DNA from: Niallia sp. NCCP-28
Lineage (GTDB): Bacteria; Bacillota; Bacilli; Bacillales; Cytobacillaceae
Assembly (NCBI RefSeq): GCF_023168165.1
Contig: NZ_BQYJ01000001.1
Coordinates: 806,001 to 870,000, forward strand
Direction: 5' to 3'
Length of the DNA: 64,000 nt
Part shown: positions 26,380-36,480 of the stretch, in pieces
Numbering within the stretch: the stretch's first letter is position 1
How the letters are laid out: every line of letters begins with the position of its first letter
Made by a program: the position numbers and the translations under genes
Notes under the pieces: model-generated
What the model saw: only the letters and a program-made list of their open reading frames with translations
Told to the model about the DNA's origin: nothing
Databases searched by the model: none

Positions 26380-27527
26380 TTACTTCATATATCTCGCTAC
26401 ACGATTTCTGTCCGCTTGCTTTGCTCCAGTATAAAGAACCCTATCTGCATGCCTTATTAAGGCTGGCGGTTCATCTGCATCGTTTGGGGCACTGGCCAAA
26501 CCAGTTGATGCAGTAATTTTTATTTTTTCTGTCTGATTTTTCATGCTTTGTTTGATGATAAAAGAATATAGGGCAGCCATTCCACTTTTTTATGATAAAT
26601 AACCGGTCCTTTGTTGCAAGGACATTGCCGCAAATCCCTTCATTTATAAACAACACATCTGAGAAGGAAGAAAAAACACTTTTATTCTCTACCCTCATGT
26701 ATAATACAAAATCCACTTTAAATAGCTTGTATAAACTATTAGTAAAAAAATCAATTGTTTCTTTCACTTGTAAATTTTGAGTTAATTGATATCCCAATTC
26801 GGCGATTGCTTTTAAATAGTCATTTACTGTTCTGCTTGAATGATAAAAACGCAACATAACCGTAAGAAAAATAAAAGGGATGCCAGTTAAAATAAGGAAA
26901 ATTAAGCCAATTTGTTCATACATAATATATAAAGCAATGCCTACTGAATAAGTAACAAGTGTTTTTACAAACTCCCATCCCAAAACTAGTGTAAAAAAAT
27001 TTTTTTACTCTTATATACAACTCGGCTAATAAAATAAATCAAAATTGCATTTAACAAAAAATAAATAAGCGGATATAAAATAACCAAAAAAAAAGAGAAT
27101 TTGAATAAAGCAAAATATCTGCCGCATGTTATCCACCCAGCCCATAATAAATAAGCCCGCTAAATATAGAAATCAGAAAAAACATGCTGGAATTTAACGG
27201 CAATCGAAAACTTGTTTCTTTTGATAATCTTAACTGCAGCAAAATTGGGATGAACGCCAGCTGTACAAGCACTGTTTCAATAAATAATCCGAAAATTAAA
27301 AACACAAAAAGACTGGCCCATTGGAGAAAAAACACCGATCTCCCATTTATCATCATCGGCATACTTGCGACAACTGACATAAAAAGCAAAAATGCTAATA
27401 TATCTGATGCATTGCTATCAATCTTTGGTGGATAGGTTTGATAAAGAAAGCATAATACAAATGGCAGCAGCATAAGCCAAACTGCCCAGATTGATATTTT
27501 TACTGGTGGCTTAACCAAATACTCCAC
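26380..27527 (-). pseudogene. Decayed membrane-bound GAF-GGDEF diguanylate cyclase
   Basis: From a GTG at 27525-27527 the frames encode a multi-helix membrane sensor, then a GAF-like start (LGYQLTQNLQVKETIDFFTN), then the last third of a GGDEF domain (ITASTGLASAPND ... LIRHADRVLYTGAKQADRNR). Lesions seen: an in-frame TAA at 27129-27131; a frame change at a run of nine A (27086-27094); a second at an A7T7 tract (26993-27006); and a junction near 26585 that removes the rest of GAF and the GGDEF signature. The hydrophobic sequence stays coherent across the frame changes, so this is recent decay of one gene. It would have made c-di-GMP beside the pilus genes. Confidence 0.82.
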
Positions 27528-27765
27528 CTCTTATTTCAGCATTAATATCTCTAGCCCAGCCTGCCCGCAGACAACCAATACTTTCAGCAAAATAAGCAGG
27601 CGGGAGACTAAAAATAAAAAGAGTGCCAATTGCAGCAACCTTCAGACTGATTAATGCTTGCCAATTTTTTTTGGCAAAAGTATATCCTTCTTTGGGTATT
27701 TTTATTTTTCTTCCGAAGTTATCTCCTGCATACAGATAACAGTTGACATTTATTTATATTTCCAC
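27528..27765 (-). other. Unassigned stretch between folC and the cyclase remnant
   Basis: An open frame of roughly 70 codons without any ATG, ending at a TAA just before the cyclase GTG, encodes YTFAKKNWQALISLKVAAIG and a following hydrophobic, Pro/Tyr-rich segment. It could be the 3' relic of another gene or chance. I see no ribosome site or recognisable family. Confidence 0.3.
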
Positions 27766-29076
27766 TTATTTTGCCGTTCTTTTGCCTTTCCAATAAGCTT
27801 TTACAGCAGATAAAAAATAAAGGGAACCTGTAACAATAAGCATAGAGTCTTCTTCCATTTCCTCTAATTGTTCCTCAATTGATTTTTTCCAATCTATTGA
27901 ATAAGTCTTTTGTTGATGACGGCTTTCTTTATATAGCTCATGGCATGTTGCTGCACGCGGATAGTCAAAAGACACAAAAATAATTTTATCGGCAATCCTA
28001 TCAAGCTGATAGATCATTTTATCCGTTTTTTTATCAGAAAGTGCCGCAAAAATAATCGCCTTTTTTTTATCTTTAAATCGTTTGGTTAACTCTGCTGTTA
28101 AAGCCTGTACTCCTTCTTCATTATGAGCTCCATCTAAAATGACAAGAGGCTTTTCTGATACCATTTCAAAACGCCCCGGCCATTTCGCTCCTTTCAGCCC
28201 CAGCCGGATATGCTCTTGTGTAATTTGAGGGAATATTTCTTTTCTTAATAGGCTTGCTGCCATCACCGCTAATGATGCATTTTCAATCTGATGTTTTCCC
28301 ATCATCACTATTTGCAAATCTTCAAGTTTTTCTGCAGCAGTTTGAAACGTAAAGCTTTCTCCTTGCTTCCATGATATAAGATTATCTATTATAAAGTGTT
28401 TATCAAGAAAATAAGTAGGGGCATTCTCTGTCTCCGCTTTTTTAATAATTTCTGCTAATGCTTCTTCTTGTTTTATTGCAGCAATAATTGGCGTATTTTT
28501 TTTGATGATCCCTGCTTTTTCCCTGGCAATCTCCTCATATGTATCCCCTAATATAGCTGTATGGTCTAAGCCAATACTTGTGATGATGGATAAAATGGGA
28601 TAGATGATATTCGTCGAATCAAAACGTCCTCCGAGACCAACTTCATAAATAACTATATCAACGGGCTTAATAAACGCAAAATAATAAAAGGACATAGCTG
28701 TGATGATTTCAAATTCGGTTGGACCACCAATTTCCATTTGATCCATTTCCGCCACAATTGGATACAAAATATTGCATAGTTTTATAATATCTTCGTCACT
28801 TATAGGTTCGCCGTTAATGCTTATTCTTTCATTAAATTGCTCAATATAAGGCGATGTATAGGTGCCAACTGTTAATCCTCCACTTTCTAATATGCACCGA
28901 AGATACGTAACGGTTGATCCCTTTCCATTTGTTCCTCCAATATGGACAGTTTTTAATTTTTCATCAGGAAAATTCAGTTTTTCCATCATCCTATTCATTC
29001 TTGTTAAACCTGGTTTTATTCCTAATCTTAGACGGGAATGAATCCAGCCTAATGAATCTTCATATGTTTGAAACAT
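27766..29076 (-). CDS. folC: Folylpolyglutamate synthase / dihydrofolate synthase
   Basis: FolC adds glutamate to dihydropteroate and lengthens folate polyglutamate tails. The 436 residues show the ATP loop GGTNGKGST at 47-55, TSPYIEQFNERI (folate loop), EVGLGGRFDSTN, SIGLDHTAILGDT and the Mur-ligase-type DGAHNEEG near the C-terminal domain. It is 95 bases downstream of valS, the conserved Bacillus arrangement. Confidence 0.96.
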   Translation of the reverse strand: MFQTYEDSLGWIHSRLRLGIKPGLTRMNRMMEKLNFPDEKLKTVHIGGTNGKGSTVTYLRCILESGGLTVGTYTSPYIEQFNERISINGEPISDEDIIKLCNILYPIVAEMDQMEIGGPTEFEIITAMSFYYFAFIKPVDIVIYEVGLGGRFDSTNIIYPILSIITSIGLDHTAILGDTYEEIAREKAGIIKKNTPIIAAIKQEEALAEIIKKAETENAPTYFLDKHFIIDNLISWKQGESFTFQTAAEKLEDLQIVMMGKHQIENASLAVMAASLLRKEIFPQITQEHIRLGLKGAKWPGRFEMVSEKPLVILDGAHNEEGVQALTAELTKRFKDKKKAIIFAALSDKKTDKMIYQLDRIADKIIFVSFDYPRAATCHELYKESRHQQKTYSIDWKKSIEEQLEEMEEDSMLIVTGSLYFLSAVKAYWKGKRTAK

Positions 29077-29115
29077 TTCTACACCCGCTTTTTATTATCA
29101 TAAATTGACTTATAT

Positions 29116-29149
29116 AACAAGACGAATCCAAGTTAGGATTCGTCTTGTT
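29116..29149 (-). terminator. Inverted repeat between valS and folC, probable terminator
   Basis: A perfect 14-bp stem AACAAGACGAATCC / GGATTCGTCTTGTT with a 6-base loop follows the valS stop. The minus-strand tail (ATATAAG) is poor in T, so it may act as a partial terminator or an mRNA stabiliser between valS and folC. Confidence 0.6.
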
Positions 29150-29170
29150 TCTTGCCTTATTGCCCCGCTT

Positions 29171-31819
29171 TTACGCTTCGCCTTTTAATTCTTTAATGCG
29201 TGCCTCAACTGTTGCTCTTTTTTCTAAGTAATCTTTTTCTTTTGCCTTTTCTTCATTGATTACTTTTTCAGGAGCTTTTTTCACAAATCCTTCATTTCCT
29301 AGTTTTTTCTGAACACGTTCAACTTCTTTATTCCATTTGTCCAGCTCTTTTGTTAAACGGGCAATTTCTTCTTCCATATTAATTAATCCTTCCAATGGAA
29401 GAATAATTTCTGCTCCTGTAATAACAGAAATCATCGCCTTGTCAGGAGTAGCAATTTCTGTTGCGATCACTAGATTCTCTGGATTGCAGAAACGTTCTAT
29501 ATACGCTTTGTTCTCTTCTAATGTGCTTTGCACATCTGCATCTTTTGCTTTTAATAAAATGCTGATTTTTTTGCTCATTGGTGTATTTACTTCAGCACGG
29601 CTGTTGCGCACAGATCGAATAATTTCTACTAATAATTTCATATCATTTGCAGCTTTTTTATCTGTCCATTCTGGATTCACCTCTGGCCATTTTGCTGTTG
29701 TGATCGTCTCACCTGCATGAGGAAGGTTCTGCCAGATTTCCTCTGTAATAAATGGCATAAACGGATGCAATAAACGCATTGTGTTATCTAAAACATAGGC
29801 CAAAATGGAACGAGTCGTTAGTTTTGCTTGTTCATCTTCCCCGTATAATGGAAGTTTTGCCATTTCAATATACCAATCGCAGAAATCATCCCAAATGAAG
29901 TTATAAAGCACACGGCCGACTTCTCCAAATTCATAGCGGTCAGAAAGACGGGTTACCGTTTCAATTGTTTCATTTAGCCTTGTTAGAATCCATTTATCCG
30001 CTACAGATTTTTCTCCAGATAAATCAATTTCTTCATATTTTAAACCATTCATATTCATTAATGCAAAACGGGAAGCATTCCAAATTTTATTGGCAAAATT
30101 CCATGTAGATTCTACTTTTTCCATGCTAAAGCGCAAATCTTGACCTGGTGAACTGCCAGTAGATAAGAAATAGCGAAGAGAATCTGCACCATAATTTGCA
30201 ATAACATCCATTGGATCAACGCCATTTCCTAATGATTTACTCATTTTTCGGCCTTGTTCATCGCGCACTAAACCATGTATTAACACATCTTTAAATGGAC
30301 GTTCTCCTGTAAATTCTAGCCCTTGGAAAATCATGCGAGACACCCAGAAGAAAATAATATCATATCCAGTTACGAGCGCTGCTGTCGGATAGTAGCGTTT
30401 AAAATCTTCTGCTTCCTTTTCAGGCCAGCCCATTGTTGAAAATGGCCATAATGCGGAACTGAACCATGTATCCAGAACATCTGTATCTTGCTCCCAGTTT
30501 TCCAAATCTTCTGGAGCCTCTTGATTTACATAAATTTCGCCAGTTTCTTTATGATACCACGCTGGAATTCTGTGTCCCCACCAAAGCTGACGGGAAATGC
30601 ACCAATCACGAATATTTTCCATCCAGCGCAAATACGTGTTTTCAAAACGTTCTGGTACAAAGTTTACTTTGTCTTCTTCTGTTTGCAACGCCACAGCTGC
30701 ATCTGCAAGTGGCTGCATTTTAACAAACCATTGTGTAGAAAGATATGGTTCTACAACTGCTCCACTTCTTTCTGAATGCCCAACAGAATGCATATGCTCT
30801 TCAATCTTAAATAAAACGCCTGCTTCTTGAAGGTCTTTTACAATTTGTTTGCGGCATTCGAAACGATCCATGCCTTTATATTTGCCTGCACGATCATTCA
30901 TTGTGCCGTCTTCATTCATTACAAGAATTCTTTCTAAATTATGGCGGTTTCCTACTTCAAAGTCATTTGGATCATGTGCAGGTGTCATTTTAACTGCTCC
31001 AGAACCAAAATCCATTTCTACATAATCATCTGCTACAATCGGGATTTCTCTTCCAACAATCGGCAGAATAACTGTTTTGCCAATTAGATGCTGGTAGCGT
31101 TCGTCTTTCGGATGTACAGCAACGCCCGAATCTCCAAGCATCGTTTCTGGACGAGTTGTAGCCACTTCAATATATCCAGATCCATCCGCCAATGGATACT
31201 TCATATGATAAAATGCACCCTGCACATCTTTATAAATTACTTCAATATCAGAAAGTGCTGTTTTTGTAGAAGGGTCCCAGTTGATAATATATTCCCCTCT
31301 GTAGATCAAACCTTTATTGTAAAGGGAAACAAACACTTCGCGAACCGCTTTAGATAAACCTTCATCTAATGTAAAACGTTCTCTTGAATAATCTAATCCA
31401 AGTCCTAATTTAGCCCATTGTTCCCGAATATGGCTTGCGTATTCTTCTTTCCATTTCCATGTTTCTTCCACAAATTTTTCTCTTCCCAAATCATATCTGC
31501 TTATATTTTGACTGCGCAGTTTTTCTTCCACTTTCGCTTGTGTTGCAATTCCTGCATGGTCCATTCCAGGAAGCCACAATACATCATAACCTTGCATCCT
31601 TTTCATTCTTGTCAGAATATCTTGCAGCGTTGTATCCCAAGCATGGCCTAAATGCAGTTTACCTGTAACATTTGGCGGTGGAATTACAATAGTATAGGGT
31701 TCTTTTCCTTCGGTCGGTTTCGCTTCAAAAAACTTATTATTTATCCACCAGTCATAACGTCCTTTTTCAATTTCTTTTGGATCGTATTTTGTAGGCATTG
31801 AAATTTCATTTGGTTCCAT
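29171..31819 (-). CDS. valS: Valyl-tRNA synthetase
   Basis: ValS is a class I synthetase charging tRNA-Val. The 882 residues have the HIGH motif as HLGH in [14 protein letters not shown] near residue 56, the CP1 editing domain ([18 protein letters not shown]), the KMSKS loop ([11 protein letters not shown]), an anticodon-binding domain and the C-terminal coiled coil from about residue 810. Expression is controlled by the T-box leader just upstream. Confidence 0.98.
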   Translation of the reverse strand: MEPNEISMPTKYDPKEIEKGRYDWWINNKFFEAKPTEGKEPYTIVIPPPNVTGKLHLGHAWDTTLQDILTRMKRMQGYDVLWLPGMDHAGIATQAKVEEKLRSQNISRYDLGREKFVEETWKWKEEYASHIREQWAKLGLGLDYSRERFTLDEGLSKAVREVFVSLYNKGLIYRGEYIINWDPSTKTALSDIEVIYKDVQGAFYHMKYPLADGSGYIEVATTRPETMLGDSGVAVHPKDERYQHLIGKTVILPIVGREIPIVADDYVEMDFGSGAVKMTPAHDPNDFEVGNRHNLERILVMNEDGTMNDRAGKYKGMDRFECRKQIVKDLQEAGVLFKIEEHMHSVGHSERSGAVVEPYLSTQWFVKMQPLADAAVALQTEEDKVNFVPERFENTYLRWMENIRDWCISRQLWWGHRIPAWYHKETGEIYVNQEAPEDLENWEQDTDVLDTWFSSALWPFSTMGWPEKEAEDFKRYYPTAALVTGYDIIFFWVSRMIFQGLEFTGERPFKDVLIHGLVRDEQGRKMSKSLGNGVDPMDVIANYGADSLRYFLSTGSSPGQDLRFSMEKVESTWNFANKIWNASRFALMNMNGLKYEEIDLSGEKSVADKWILTRLNETIETVTRLSDRYEFGEVGRVLYNFIWDDFCDWYIEMAKLPLYGEDEQAKLTTRSILAYVLDNTMRLLHPFMPFITEEIWQNLPHAGETITTAKWPEVNPEWTDKKAANDMKLLVEIIRSVRNSRAEVNTPMSKKISILLKAKDADVQSTLEENKAYIERFCNPENLVIATEIATPDKAMISVITGAEIILPLEGLINMEEEIARLTKELDKWNKEVERVQKKLGNEGFVKKAPEKVINEEKAKEKDYLEKRATVEARIKELKGEA

Positions 31820-31878
31820 TTATTTTTTCCTCCTAATTATTTATTCCATTCAAATCAAAATATTTTGGCAAATAAAAA

Positions 31879-32138
31879 AACCCCTATCGTCATAAAAGGA
31901 CGAATGGAGTTTTGTTCGCGGTACCACCTTTTTTCCAATATAAAGTATATTGGCTCTTTATAGATGATATCGGAATCTATCCGTCTTTCACTAATAAGAA
32001 ATTACCGTTCGCAAAAGAAGCTCAAGGGCTACCTTCCAATGGATTGAATAGAAATCTTTCAGCAAATGATTTCCTCTCTACAATTCAACTTATACATTGT
32101 ACTACTCCCTGTCATTGCCTTTATTTATATATATAGCT
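31879..32138 (-). promoter_or_regulatory. T-box leader of valS, GUA specifier
   Basis: On the minus strand the leader shows AGTAGTA, AGAGAG and GCTGAAAG elements of stem I, then a GTA codon in GAAGGTAGCCC (complement of 32030-32032) that fits the specifier position for valine. The T-box GGTGGTACCGCG is at 31917-31928, followed by the terminator stem and a run of seven T (about 31872-31906). A promoter TTGACG-18-TAGTAT lies upstream (complement of 32139-32168). Uncharged tRNA-Val would pair with GUA and the T-box to allow valS transcription. Confidence 0.9.
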
Positions 32139-32168
32139 ATACTACCGAAAAAAAGGGATTTTCGTCAA
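32139..32168 (-). promoter_or_regulatory. Promoter of the valS T-box transcript
   Basis: TTGACG (complement of 32163-32168) and TAGTAT lie 18 bases apart on the minus strand, just upstream of the first T-box element. The boxes and spacing are close to sigma-A consensus. Confidence 0.65.
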
Positions 32169-32335
32169 TAAGGATAACCGTTATTTTTTTAATTTATACA
32201 GATTCTTATTATTTTTCGATAAATAGTATGTTAGATCTTTTCGTTGACTGTGGAATTTATTATAAAAAATTTATTTTAAAAAGGCTGTTTTATATTAAGT
32301 TTTTTATTTGGTAATAAAACTTGTGGAATTACTGA

Positions 32336-32452
32336 GCAAGCTGAATACACCGAGACTCCTGAGGATTAGCGAGACAGGCAAGACCCTGCAGGAGTGCAAC
32401 AATAAAGCGGCTCAGTCGTCTACCCGCGGAAAGTAAAGTGCATTCAGCTTGC
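32336..32452. repeat. 117-bp Bacillaceae intergenic repeat with terminal inverted repeats
   Basis: The ends GCAAGCTGAAT (32336-32346) and ATTCAGCTTGC (32442-32452) are perfect 11-bp inverted repeats. Inside, ACTCCTG pairs with CAGGAGT, and the GC content is far above the flanks (GAGACTCC, GCGAGACAGGCAAGACC, CCCGCGGAAAG). I recognise this as a member of a dispersed element common in intergenic DNA of many Bacillaceae. It encodes nothing convincing; it may be a non-autonomous mobile element or a folded RNA. Confidence 0.75.
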
Positions 32453-32479
32453 GGGTCAAATAGCGAAGAAAACCTTAAA

Positions 32480-32532
32480 AAGCACAGCAAGAAACCCAAA
32501 ACTTGATTAATCTTGGGTTTCTTGCTGCGCTT
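32480..32532 (-). terminator. Terminator overlapping the 3' end of ysxE
   Basis: AAGCACAGCAAGAAACCCAA and its complement with one mismatch form a stem of about 19 bp with a 13-base loop, followed on the minus strand by TTTTAAGG. The upstream arm lies in the last codons of ysxE, so part of the terminator is coding. Confidence 0.8.
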
Positions 32533-33550
32533 CCTGCTGTGCTTTTTTTTGCTTCTCCACTTCCTCTATTCTCATGACAATATATTCAGTATTTTTTAAT
32601 AGCCAATACTGCTTAAGCAATTTTTGCACATACTTTCTTTCATTTGCTGTTTGTTCCCCTTTTAAATACTTCTCGCAGACGCGAAGAATAGGACCAGGAT
32701 GGGCTAAATAGCTTAAAAACAAAAGCATTTCCTCTTCTCGAAGAGGATAATAATTAAAATAGGTATACAGCCAATCTATACAATCTTCATTTTGTCTTGG
32801 CGCTGTTTTTAGCGATCTTGCTAAAAAGGGAAGCAAATCATGGCTAGGAGGACCATATTTTGCATTTTCAAAATTTGTAAAATAACCATAGCCTTTTTCA
32901 TCATAAAGAAAATGTTCTGGAGAGATTTTACCATGAATAATCGATACCCTTGCCTTCTCATCCTCTTTTGTTTTTTCAAACCAATCCTTTAATTTATTTT
33001 CCGAATAAGTTAATGCTTGTTTCGTGTCATGATAATACATGCAAAACATTAACTCAAATGGAGACATATACTCTTTATTTTCACATTGTTCGATAAAGCC
33101 TTCTAATAGCTCCTGCTCTTTTTCTAATTCAAGCAATGTATTTTCATAGTGCTCTTCCCGATCTTCTTTTTCCACCGTCACTTCTTTAGAAGATAAGATA
33201 TGGAGCCTCGCTAGTTCCCGAAACATTTGCTGATGCTTTTTATAATAGTTTTCCCGTTCATCATTTGGAAGCCAAGGCATTAAATAATACAATCTTTGCT
33301 CATATAATACTGCATATCTTCCATCAACAGTTGGAAAAATAGGCACAATCCGATTATAGCCCTTTTGATAAAGTGTTCTAACATGTTTAGTAAAGTCTGA
33401 TCCTTTATGTGGATCAACAGACTTTAATGCAAATGTTCCCTTACTGCAATAGATTTTTGTAATGCGATTAAACTCCTCAATGAAATGCGGCTCCACTGCG
33501 TAAGGCTTTAAAATCGGTGTATATTTTTTTAGCAAATTTTTTTCAGTCAT
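32507..33550 (-). CDS. ysxE: YsxE-like spore coat protein, CotS-family pseudokinase
   Basis: YsxE is a CotS-family coat-associated protein with an aminoglycoside-phosphotransferase fold. The 347 residues show the N-lobe (GTFALKSVDPHKG, the Lys of the nucleotide site) and a C-lobe motif HGKISPEHFLYDE. In active enzymes this is HGDxxxxN, so the catalytic Asp is Lys and the Asn is His, which argues against kinase activity. The C-terminus is Gln/Glu/Ala-rich. An in-frame GTG lies three codons upstream, but the ATG has the better-spaced ribosome site. It follows spoVID as in B. subtilis. Confidence 0.85.
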   Translation of the reverse strand: MTEKNLLKKYTPILKPYAVEPHFIEEFNRITKIYCSKGTFALKSVDPHKGSDFTKHVRTLYQKGYNRIVPIFPTVDGRYAVLYEQRLYYLMPWLPNDERENYYKKHQQMFRELARLHILSSKEVTVEKEDREEHYENTLLELEKEQELLEGFIEQCENKEYMSPFELMFCMYYHDTKQALTYSENKLKDWFEKTKEDEKARVSIIHGKISPEHFLYDEKGYGYFTNFENAKYGPPSHDLLPFLARSLKTAPRQNEDCIDWLYTYFNYYPLREEEMLLFLSYLAHPGPILRVCEKYLKGEQTANERKYVQKLLKQYWLLKNTEYIVMRIEEVEKQKKAQQEAQQETQD

Positions 33551-33651
33551 ACGCGCCACTCTTTCTTGTTAAAAACACATTCTTCTTATATAAAGGGAAA
33601 AAGAAAACAGTCAAGCAGGGATGCCGCCATACTTGATCTGTTCCTTCCTCA

Positions 33652-34851
33652 TTACTTTTGTGTAAATTTAACAGGTATATATAACACCTGTCCTTCCGAA
33701 ATATCTTGATTTGCCTCCATTCGATTTTCCTTTAGAATGCTTAGTGCATTTACATTATAGCGGTCGCTTAAGCTTTCTAGGGTTTCCCCATGTTGAACAA
33801 TGCAAATTTTTATTTTTGTATGTGTCTCTTCCTCTTTTCTTGCGAAGAACTCTGTAAATGTTAATGATTTTGTTTTATTAAAAATGCTTTTTTTCTTTTT
33901 GCCCTGTTTTCCATCTGAAGAAGAGGATTCCTCTTCCATCACTGGCTCTTTCTCTTCTTGTTCGTAAGAGGATTCTTCTAATTTTAATTCTGATGATTCT
34001 TGCGGCGGCTTTTGAAATACTTCTTCTGCTGAATAGATTTCTTTTTCATTTCTAAACATGCTAACTTTCATTTCTGGTATAGCAACATCAGATTTAGCAG
34101 CAGGATTTTTTTCCTCTTCTGATTCTGGCTGTACGAAAAACGGAATAATAACATCCTCTTCTTCCTGAACTTCTTGTTCTTCTTCAGGGGACCTTCTCAC
34201 TTCTGTTTCAAAAGGGGCATATAAATCATCTATCTCTTCAGCAGCAATTCGATCAGCATCTTCTTCTATAAGGGGGCTGATCCCTTGTAATGGACTCACT
34301 TTTATCTCAACAGGTTCTTCTTCCACTTCCCAAACTGGCAGCTCTACTTCTTCAGTTCCTCTGAAAGCAAGCTCAAACTCCTCTACTTCCTCTGCTTCTG
34401 GTTCTTGCCCTTCTTCCTGCTCTCCATAATTGGCTAAACCGGAAATAGATAAATCTGCCGTTAAATTTAAACAGCTTCTTTCAGGAAAAACATAATCAAA
34501 TGTTTCAATATCTACTTCAATTTCCTCTAGGCTGCTAATTCTTGTTCGGGGAATCGTAATATCAACAGGAAAATGATGAAGAAATTCGCAAATTCCTTCT
34601 TCCCTTTCCATAACGGAATGAACCAATTTAGGAGTTTGAAATACTTCTTCTTCTTCTTGTTCTTCCTGAACCCTAATGTATTCACCCGTTAATTCTAAAG
34701 ATCCCTGAATAGTAATATACTGATCGTTTTCTTGGATAGTTATATTTGGATCAAGTGATATCGAAAGCAGGTCTGCTACTTCCTGTCCTTTTTGAAACCA
34801 AACAGACTCTTCCAATGAAAACCGTAAATTAGACGCATTTTCTAAAGACAA
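33652..34851 (-). CDS. spoVID: SpoVID, spore coat encasement protein
   Basis: SpoVID bridges SpoIVA and the coat so that coat layers encase the forespore. The 399 residues include the N-terminal domain (NLRFSLEESVWFQKGQEVAD, DPNITIQENDQYITIQGSLE), a long Glu-rich middle (about 150-340) and a C-terminal LysM-like domain (VQHGETLESLSDRYNVNALS). I choose the TTG start because GGGAGGAG stands five bases upstream and the next residues align with the B. subtilis N-terminus; an ATG six codons up would overlap the ribosome site. A weak sigma-E-like promoter may lie near 34895-34930. Confidence 0.9.
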   Translation of the reverse strand: MSLENASNLRFSLEESVWFQKGQEVADLLSISLDPNITIQENDQYITIQGSLELTGEYIRVQEEQEEEEVFQTPKLVHSVMEREEGICEFLHHFPVDITIPRTRISSLEEIEVDIETFDYVFPERSCLNLTADLSISGLANYGEQEEGQEPEAEEVEEFELAFRGTEEVELPVWEVEEEPVEIKVSPLQGISPLIEEDADRIAAEEIDDLYAPFETEVRRSPEEEQEVQEEEDVIIPFFVQPESEEEKNPAAKSDVAIPEMKVSMFRNEKEIYSAEEVFQKPPQESSELKLEESSYEQEEKEPVMEEESSSSDGKQGKKKKSIFNKTKSLTFTEFFARKEEETHTKIKICIVQHGETLESLSDRYNVNALSILKENRMEANQDISEGQVLYIPVKFTQK

Positions 34852-35174
34852 AGCGACTCCTCCCTTCATTCCTTTACGTTAATCACTATGTCAATTACAA
34901 CTTATGAAGCAAAATTCTTTTTTATGATTAGATTCTGGAGAAATCAAGTATATTTTTCGATTGTAAAACCTTTTCCTCTATATCATTAGATGAAAATAAT
35001 AAGCTATTCTCTTAAAGAATGACCTATCAAACAGCTAATTTGGCAAATAGCGACTGGACTTATCTATACTATTCATAAGCAAAAAAAACAATGCAATCTT
35101 CCGAAGAAAATCGCATTGTTTTAATAGTAAATCTTTATTTTTCCGAATTATTACAGAGGCAAAAAAGGAGTAGT
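34852..35174 (-). other. spoVID-hemL intergenic region
   Basis: These 323 bases hold the hemL terminator (35087-35120) and the spoVID upstream region. TCATAAA and CATAAGTT on the minus strand (about 34898-34926) lie 14 bases apart and loosely resemble sigma-E boxes. Nothing else is evident. Confidence 0.35.
35087..35120 (-). terminator. Terminator of the hemAXCDBL operon
   Basis: AACAATGC (35087-35094) pairs with GCATTGTT (35113-35120), with further GAT/ATC pairing inside. The minus-strand tail has eight T residues. It is 55 bases past the hemL stop. Confidence 0.85.
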
Positions 35175-36464
35175 TTATCCTTTCAACTGAGAAAATGCCA
35201 CTTCAGCAGCTTGAAGCGTCTTCTCGATATCTTCATCTGTTAATGTTGTAGAAAGAAAAAGTCCCTCAAATTGGGAAGGAGGCAAAAATATCCCTTGTTC
35301 TAACATACTATTATAAAATGCTGCAAAGTGGTCTAAATTAGATGTTTTTGCACTCTCATAATCTTTAACATCTTCATTTGTAAAAAAGAAACCAATCATG
35401 GATCCTGCACGATTCACTGTAAGAGGTATATCGTGCTTTTTCGCATGTGCATATAAACCTGCTTCCAATTTATCTGCTTTTTGAATAAAGTCAACATATG
35501 TTTCCTTTGTGAGTTGGGATAGTGTTTCATATCCTGCCGTCATTGCTAATGGATTTCCTGAAAGAGTCCCTGCTTGATAAATCGGACCACTTGGAGCTAT
35601 TTGGTTCATAATTTCAGCTTTACCCCCATACGCTCCTACAGGCAATCCGCCCCCTATGACTTTTCCTAAACAAGTTAGATCTGGGGTAATGCCAAAATAT
35701 GATTGTGCACAACCATAGTCCACACGGAACCCTGTCATTACTTCATCAAAAATTAACAATGCCCCATATTGTGTTGTTATATTACGAAGTCCTTGAAGAA
35801 AACCTTCTTGAGGTGGAACAACTCCCATATTTCCAGCTACTGGTTCTACAATAATGCCTGCAATATCTTCTCCAAACTTTTCAAAAGCATATTTAATGCT
35901 TTCTAAATCATTGTATGCAACTGTTATCGTATTAGCCGCTATTCCTTCAGGCACTCCAGGACTATCCGGCAAGCCTAGTGTTGCTACACCGGAACCGGCC
36001 TTAATTAATAAGGAATCCCCATGCCCATGATAGCATCCTTCAAATTTAATAATTTTATTTCTGCCAGTATAGCCTCGCGCTAAACGAATTGCACTCATCG
36101 TTGCTTCTGTACCTGAAGAAACCATGCGAATAATTTCAATAGAAGGAACTCGTTCTTTCACAAGAGCTGCCAGCTTATTTTCAATCAATGTTGGCGCACC
36201 AAAGCTTGTACCACGTTCTGCCACTTTTTTTATGCCTTCTACTACTTGCCCATTAGCATGTCCTAAAATCAATGGTCCCCAGCTTAGCACATAGTCAATA
36301 TATTCATTGCCGTCAATATCGTATATTTTTGACCCTTTTCCAGATTCCATAAATACAGGATTGCGTTTCACTGATTTAAATGCACGTACAGGACTGTTTA
36401 CCCCGCCAGGCATTAATTCCACAGCTTCTTTATAAGCCTCTTCTGATTTTTGATATGAACGCAT
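35175..36464 (-). CDS. hemL: Glutamate-1-semialdehyde 2,1-aminomutase
   Basis: HemL converts glutamate-1-semialdehyde to 5-aminolevulinate, a PLP-dependent step of the C5 haem pathway. The 429 residues have the family features GVNSPVRAF near residue 20, [13 protein letters not shown], the PLP Asp in [11 protein letters not shown] and the Schiff-base Lys in [17 protein letters not shown]. It is the last gene of the haem operon, 16 bases from hemB. Confidence 0.97.
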   Translation of the reverse strand: MRSYQKSEEAYKEAVELMPGGVNSPVRAFKSVKRNPVFMESGKGSKIYDIDGNEYIDYVLSWGPLILGHANGQVVEGIKKVAERGTSFGAPTLIENKLAALVKERVPSIEIIRMVSSGTEATMSAIRLARGYTGRNKIIKFEGCYHGHGDSLLIKAGSGVATLGLPDSPGVPEGIAANTITVAYNDLESIKYAFEKFGEDIAGIIVEPVAGNMGVVPPQEGFLQGLRNITTQYGALLIFDEVMTGFRVDYGCAQSYFGITPDLTCLGKVIGGGLPVGAYGGKAEIMNQIAPSGPIYQAGTLSGNPLAMTAGYETLSQLTKETYVDFIQKADKLEAGLYAHAKKHDIPLTVNRAGSMIGFFFTNEDVKDYESAKTSNLDHFAAFYNSMLEQGIFLPPSQFEGLFLSTTLTDEDIEKTLQAAEVAFSQLKG

Positions 36465-36480
36465 ATTTTTTCCCCCGTTT

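Noticed and set aside
26993-27006. A7T7 tract as a phase-variation switch of the cyclase gene
   Set aside because: An upstream in-frame TAA, another frame change and the loss of the GGDEF core mean that slippage here could not restore a working protein.
27540-27760. A small membrane protein gene between folC and the cyclase remnant
   Set aside because: The open frame has no ATG or ribosome site and no family resemblance that I can support.
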